Assembly (NCBI GenBank): GCA_041394245.1
Contig: JAWKIR010000004.1
Span: 434,001 to 498,000, forward strand
Length of the DNA: 64,000 bases
Direction: 5' to 3'
DNA from: Acidimicrobiales bacterium
GTDB taxonomy: Bacteria > Actinomycetota > Acidimicrobiia > Acidimicrobiales > Aldehydirespiratoraceae
Part shown: piece by piece, positions 60,149-64,000 of the stretch
How the letters are laid out: every line of letters starts with the position of its first letter
Numbering within the stretch: position 1 is the stretch's first letter
Made by a program: the position numbers and the translations under genes
Notes under the pieces: model-generated
Database searches by the model: none
What the model was told of the DNA's origin: nothing
The model's input: the letters and a program-made list of their open reading frames with translations, nothing else

Positions 60149-61003
60149 ATGACCGAGATCACCCGCGAGGCCACGAGCCGCACGCTGTCCACCGAGAACG
60201 GCGACCTCCACTACCACGAGTACGGCGAAGGTCCGCCGTTCGTGATGCTGCACGGGTCGGGCCCCGGGGTCAGCGCGTGGGCCAACTTCGCCGACAACCT
60301 CGAAGCGTTCGGGCGTCACTTCCGTTGCCTTGCGCTCGACATGCCGGGCTTCGGCGTCAGCCATGCCACCGGCAACGTGATGATGGACGCGCCCGCTGCG
60401 GTCATCGCGTTCCTCGACGGACTCGGCATCGACCGCGCTGCGGTCCTCGGCAATTCCATGGGCGGCGGCATCTCGGCGCGGGTGGCGGCCGCGCATCCCG
60501 ACCGGGTGACCCGCCTGGTCACCATCGGCGGCGTCGGCGTGCCGTTCTTCAGCGCCCTGCCGTCGGAGGGCATCACCCGGCTGGTCGAGTTCGTCGAGAA
60601 CCCGACCCGCGACAATCTCGTGGCGTGGATGCGATCGATGGTCTACGACCAGGCGATCCTGACCGACGACTTCGTCGAGATGCGCTGGCAGGCGGCGATG
60701 GAACCGGCGGCGATGGAGGGCATTCGTCAGATCTACAGCCGCGAGATGCTCGACATCCTCCGCACGATGATGCTCGACAACACCGCGATGTTCGGCATGC
60801 TCCGCCAGATCCAGGCGCCCACGCTGATCACCTGGGGACGTGACGATCGGGTGACCCCGCTCGACGGGGCGATCGCACCGATGCGGCTGATCCGCAACTG
60901 CGAACTCCACGTGTTCCACGACTGTGGTCACTGGACCATGCTCGAGCGCAGGGCCGAGTTCGAGAGCACCGTGCTCGCCTTCCTGTCGCGCGATTTCGAC
61001 TGA
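60149..61003 (+). CDS. hsaD: Meta-cleavage product hydrolase (C-C bond hydrolase)
   Basis: The 284-residue alpha/beta hydrolase has MLHGSGPGVSAWANFADNL (oxyanion region), the nucleophile in LGNSMGGGISARVAA, the acid in TWGRDDRVTPLDGA and the His in HDCGHWTMLERRAEF. These are the landmarks of HsaD/BphD enzymes that cut the extradiol ring-fission product. HsaD makes 2-hydroxyhexa-2,4-dienoate from 4,9-DSHA. hsaC, the ring-cleaving dioxygenase that supplies its substrate, is not next to it. Confidence 0.87.
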   Translation: MTEITREATSRTLSTENGDLHYHEYGEGPPFVMLHGSGPGVSAWANFADNLEAFGRHFRCLALDMPGFGVSHATGNVMMDAPAAVIAFLDGLGIDRAAVLGNSMGGGISARVAAAHPDRVTRLVTIGGVGVPFFSALPSEGITRLVEFVENPTRDNLVAWMRSMVYDQAILTDDFVEMRWQAAMEPAAMEGIRQIYSREMLDILRTMMLDNTAMFGMLRQIQAPTLITWGRDDRVTPLDGAIAPMRLIRNCELHVFHDCGHWTMLERRAEFESTVLAFLSRDFD

Positions 61004-61004
61004 C

Positions 61005-61805
61005 GTGACCGACCCCATCCCCTCCGATGCCGTCCTCTCCGCGGTCGCCGACCGACTCATCGAGGCGGCGCAGTCCTCGACACCGTGCGCACCGTTGCGC
61101 GAGCTCCATCCGGGCGGTGGCCTCGACGACGGCTACGAAGTCCAGCGCATCGTGCGTGAACGCACGGCGGGCAGCCGTCGTCGAGTCGGGCGCAAGATCG
61201 GTCTCACCTCGGCCGCGGTGCAGAACGTGTTCGGGGTCCACACGCCCGACTTCGGGGTGCTCTACGCCGACATGGCCTACGGCGACTCCGAACCGATCCC
61301 CTTCGGCAGCCTCCTCCAACCGCGCATCGAGGCAGAGGTCGCGTTCGTTCTCGGCCACGATCTCCCACCCCACGCAGTGACGGCGAGCGAGGTGCTGCGA
61401 GCGGTCGACTTCGTCGTTCCCGCGATCGAGGTGTGCGCCAGCCGAATCGCGAACTGGGACATCACCATCTTCGACACCGTCGCCGACAATGCGTCGTCCG
61501 GTGTGTTCGTCCTCGGCGGCGCCCCGCGCTCGCTGCGCGACATCGACGACCTGCGCGACTGCGAGATGACGATCGTCACCGACGGTGCGGTGGTCAGCTC
61601 CGGCACCGGTGCCGCCTGTCTCGGTCATCCCGTCAACGCCGTGGTGTGGCTGGCCAACGCGGTCGCCGAGCGGGGCGAGCCGTTGCAGGCCGGCGAGATC
61701 GTGCTCTCCGGCAGCCTGGGCGCCCTCGTTCCCGTCGATGCCGGCGCCACCTACGAGGCGACGATCACCGGGCTCGGGTCGGTGCGGGCGGTGTTCACCT
61801 CGTGA
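61005..61805 (+). CDS. hsaE: 2-hydroxypenta-2,4-dienoate hydratase type
   Basis: The 266-residue protein has GRKIGLTSAAVQNVFGVHTPDFGVL, PRIEAEVAFVLGHDL with its metal-binding acids, PAIEVCASRIANWDITIFDTVADNASSG and AVVWLANAVAERGEPLQAGEIVLSGSL. This is the 2-keto-4-pentenoate hydratase family. It hydrates the dienoate to a 4-hydroxy-2-oxo acid. GTG 61005 lies one base after the hsaD stop, and the next gene overlaps its end (GTGA). Confidence 0.88.
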   Translation: MTDPIPSDAVLSAVADRLIEAAQSSTPCAPLRELHPGGGLDDGYEVQRIVRERTAGSRRRVGRKIGLTSAAVQNVFGVHTPDFGVLYADMAYGDSEPIPFGSLLQPRIEAEVAFVLGHDLPPHAVTASEVLRAVDFVVPAIEVCASRIANWDITIFDTVADNASSGVFVLGGAPRSLRDIDDLRDCEMTIVTDGAVVSSGTGAACLGHPVNAVVWLANAVAERGEPLQAGEIVLSGSLGALVPVDAGATYEATITGLGSVRAVFTS

Positions 61806-62704
61806 GCGCGCCACTGGTCGCCGCGATCGTCGGCTCGGGCAACATCGGCACCGATCTGCTCTTCAAGCTCCAACGCTCTCCGCACATCGAACCCCGCTAC
61901 ATGGTCGGGATCGACCCCGACAGCGAGGGACTCCGCCGTGCCCGTGATCTCGGCGTCGAGACCACGGCCGAAGGGGTGGACTGGTTGCTCGCCCGCGACG
62001 ACGTGCCCGATCTCGTCTTCGAGGCGACATCGGCCGCCGTCCACGTCCGCAACGCGCCCCGCTACGAGGAAGCGGGGATCACGGCGATCGACCTCACCCC
62101 CGCGGCGATCGGCCCCTACGCGGTGCCGTCGGTCAACCTGACCGAGCACATCGACCTCCCCAACCTCAACATGGTCTCCTGTGGTGGCCAGGCAACCATC
62201 CCGATGGTCCACGCGGTGTCACGGGTGACGCCGGTCGCCTATGCCGAGATCGTCGCCACGGTGGCGTCGGTTTCGGCCGGCCCGGGCACCCGCCACAACA
62301 TCGACGAGTTCACCCGCACCACGGCGGCGGCCGTCGCGGCCGTCGGCGGCGCCGAACGCGGCAAGGCGATCATCATCATGAACCCGGCCGACCCGCCGCT
62401 GATCATGCGCGACACGATCTTCTGCTCGCTCGAACCCGACGCCGACGAAGCGGCAGTCGTCGCGTCGGTCGAGGAGATCGCCGACCGGGTGCAGCAGTAC
62501 GTGCCCGGTTACCGCCTGCTCCGACCACCCCAGTTCGACCGGGACTTCACTCCCGACGGCCGCGGCCGTGTCGCGATCTTCATCGAGGTCGAGGGGGCGG
62601 GCGACTTCCTTCCCCCGTATGCCGGCAATCTCGACATCATGACCGCCGCGGCCGCAGAGGTCGGCAACGCGATCGCCCGCGCGGTCACCGCCGAGGAGGC
62701 CTGA
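61802..62704 (+). CDS. hsaG: Acylating acetaldehyde/propanal dehydrogenase
   Basis: The 300-residue protein has the NAD-binding VAAIVGSGNIGTDLL, LVFEATSAAVHV, the catalytic Cys in NMVSCGGQATIPMV and the dimer and channel region NIDEFTRTTAAAV. In the HsaF-HsaG complex it oxidises the aldehyde made by HsaF to an acyl-CoA through a channel. GTG 61802 overlaps the hsaE stop. Confidence 0.9.
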   Translation: MSAPLVAAIVGSGNIGTDLLFKLQRSPHIEPRYMVGIDPDSEGLRRARDLGVETTAEGVDWLLARDDVPDLVFEATSAAVHVRNAPRYEEAGITAIDLTPAAIGPYAVPSVNLTEHIDLPNLNMVSCGGQATIPMVHAVSRVTPVAYAEIVATVASVSAGPGTRHNIDEFTRTTAAAVAAVGGAERGKAIIIMNPADPPLIMRDTIFCSLEPDADEAAVVASVEEIADRVQQYVPGYRLLRPPQFDRDFTPDGRGRVAIFIEVEGAGDFLPPYAGNLDIMTAAAAEVGNAIARAVTAEEA

Positions 62705-62705
62705 C

Positions 62706-63737
62706 ATGCCCTACTCCGACTCCCTCGACGTCCGGATCACCGACTCCTCGCTGCGGGACGGCTCTCATGCCAAGGGGCACCAGTTCACCGAAGCGCACAT
62801 CACCGCCGTCGTCGACGGCCTGTCGTCGGCCGGTGTCCCGGTCATCGAGGTCAGCCACGGCGACGGCCTCGCCGGCGCCTCGTACAACTACGGGTTCTCG
62901 GCCGTCGACGAACGCCGCCTGATGGCCGCCGCGGTCGAGGCCGCCGCCGGCCGTTCGGCCATCGCCGCGTTGATGCTGCCGGGCGTGGGCACGATGGACG
63001 ACATCCGTGCCTGCCGCGACATCGGCGTGTCGGTCGTGCGCATCGCGACCCACTGCACCGAGGCCGACGTGTCGATCCAGCATTTCGGCATCGCCCGCGA
63101 GATCGGGCTCGAGACCGTCGGCTTCCTCATGATGTCGCACGGCCGGCCTCCCGAGGTCCTGGCCGCGCAGGCCCGCATCATGGCCGACGCCGGCTGCCAG
63201 TGCGTCTATGTGGTCGACTCGGCGGGGGCGATGATCCTCGACGATGCGGCCGAGCGGGTGACCGCCCTCGTCGAGGAGCTCGGCAGCGACGCGCAGGTCG
63301 GTTTCCACGGCCACCAGAACCTTTCACTCGGCGTCGCCAACACCGTGCTCGCCATCCGGGCCGGTGCCGTCCAGGCTGACGCGTGCACCCGGGCGTTCGG
63401 TGCCGGGGCCGGCAACACGCCGACCGAAGCCCTGGCCGCCGTCCTCGATCGTCTCGGTGTGCGCACCGGCATCGATCCGTTGGCGATGTTCGATGTCGCC
63501 GAGGAAGTGGTGCGTCCGGTCATGGACGGCGAGTGCGTGCTCGACCGCATGAGCCTCATCATGGGCTACGCCGGCGTGTACTCGAGCTTCCTGCGCCACG
63601 CCTACCGGGCAGCGGAACGCTACGACGTCTCCGGCGCCGAGATCCTGATGCGCTGCGGCAAACGAAAGCTCATCGGCGGCCAGGAAGACCAGATCATCGA
63701 CATCGCCGCGGAGTTGAGCGCAGAGGCCGGACGCTGA
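62706..63737 (+). CDS. hsaF: 4-hydroxy-2-oxovalerate-type aldolase
   Basis: The 343-residue DRE-TIM aldolase has ITDSSLRDGSHAKGHQFT with metal and catalytic residues, EVSHGDGLAGASYNYG, VYVVDSAGAM and QVGFHGHQNLSLGVANT. It splits the 4-hydroxy-2-oxo acid to pyruvate and an aldehyde, which passes to HsaG. It follows hsaG by one base. The five hsa genes form one tightly packed operon. Confidence 0.92.
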   Translation: MPYSDSLDVRITDSSLRDGSHAKGHQFTEAHITAVVDGLSSAGVPVIEVSHGDGLAGASYNYGFSAVDERRLMAAAVEAAAGRSAIAALMLPGVGTMDDIRACRDIGVSVVRIATHCTEADVSIQHFGIAREIGLETVGFLMMSHGRPPEVLAAQARIMADAGCQCVYVVDSAGAMILDDAAERVTALVEELGSDAQVGFHGHQNLSLGVANTVLAIRAGAVQADACTRAFGAGAGNTPTEALAAVLDRLGVRTGIDPLAMFDVAEEVVRPVMDGECVLDRMSLIMGYAGVYSSFLRHAYRAAERYDVSGAEILMRCGKRKLIGGQEDQIIDIAAELSAEAGR

Positions 63738-63750
63738 CAGGCTCGACCCG

Positions 63751-64000
63751 ATGACCGGATCCGAGAGCGGCGAAGGTGACGACGACGGAGCCGGCCGGTC
63801 CGTGCTCGGCCGCGTCGACAGGATCATCGGCGCGTTCCACGACTTCGACAGCGTGCTGACACTGCACGAGATCACCGAACGGACCGAGCTCCCGAAGTCG
63901 ACGGTCCACCGGATGGTCAACCAGCTCGATCAGCTCGGATGGCTCGAGCGCGACTACGACGGCTGGCGAGTCGGCATGCGGTTGTTCGAGATCGGGGGAC
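63751..64000 (+). CDS. IclR-family regulator, N-terminal part (cut by window edge)
   Basis: The visible 83 residues begin MTGSESGEGDDDGAGR and contain an IclR-type winged helix-turn-helix: LGRVDRIIGAFHDF, TLHEITERTELPKSTVHRMV and LDQLGWLERDYDGWRVGMRL. It follows hsaF by 13 bases, so it is likely co-transcribed with and controls the hsa operon. The effector domain lies beyond the window. Confidence 0.85.
   Translation, partial: MTGSESGEGDDDGAGRSVLGRVDRIIGAFHDFDSVLTLHEITERTELPKSTVHRMVNQLDQLGWLERDYDGWRVGMRLFEIGG

Overview
The window is high-GC, gene-dense DNA whose gene content (steroid-ring catabolism genes hsaADEGF, a mycobacterial-type SerC, several acyl-CoA ligases, DUF2510 and sunset-domain proteins, a leuCD/IclR pair) points to a high-GC actinobacterium, probably of the Acidimicrobiia (Ilumatobacter-like). 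That placement is inferred from gene content; no rRNA is present. A recurring start-site pattern, a TAnnnT -10 box 5-9 nt before ATG/GTG with no ribosome binding site, indicates that many genes are read from leaderless mRNAs.

Layout. 1-3055: end of an unknown gene, a hairpin repeat, a PIN-PhoH protein and a membrane-anchored molybdopterin oxidoreductase. 3137-7821: a RiPP-like cluster with a nucleotidyltransferase, a 31-residue peptide whose leader resembles lasso-peptide leaders and whose tail is Arg/Pro-rich, an S26-type peptidase, an HPr-kinase-like protein, a two-part ABC exporter and a PqqD-type recognition protein. No cyclase or transglutaminase-like leader protease accompanies it. 7990-23068: rsgA, then acyl-CoA metabolism (three AMP-dependent ligases, acyl-CoA dehydrogenase, crotonase, CoA-transferase, carboxyltransferase, amidase), an orphan Flp pilin and a TetR regulator. 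23135-29064: serine/aspartate metabolism (serC, aspartate aminotransferase, serA) with an S9 peptidase. 29089-42524: cell-surface proteins, leuCD with a divergent IclR regulator, another acyl-CoA ligase in a greA operon, and two tandem lipoproteins. 42570-46244: leuB-ilvE-cimA behind a short Ile-containing leader peptide and an attenuator. 46284-50920: housekeeping genes and tRNA-Gln.

51067-58754 is an integrated genomic island in tRNA-Glu(CTC), bounded by 44-bp direct repeats. It carries a tyrosine integrase, an excisionase-like HTH protein, a GHKL-ATPase/PD-(D/E)xK fusion that is a candidate defence protein, a decayed second integrase and a pair of secreted proteins. The island also carries a copy of the tRNA's terminator, so it restores both the tRNA 3' end and its transcription stop.

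58962-64000 is a catabolic operon (hsaA, hsaD, hsaE, hsaG, hsaF) for the lower part of steroid ring degradation, or a related meta-cleavage pathway, followed by a truncated IclR regulator at the window edge. hsaB and hsaC are not in the window.
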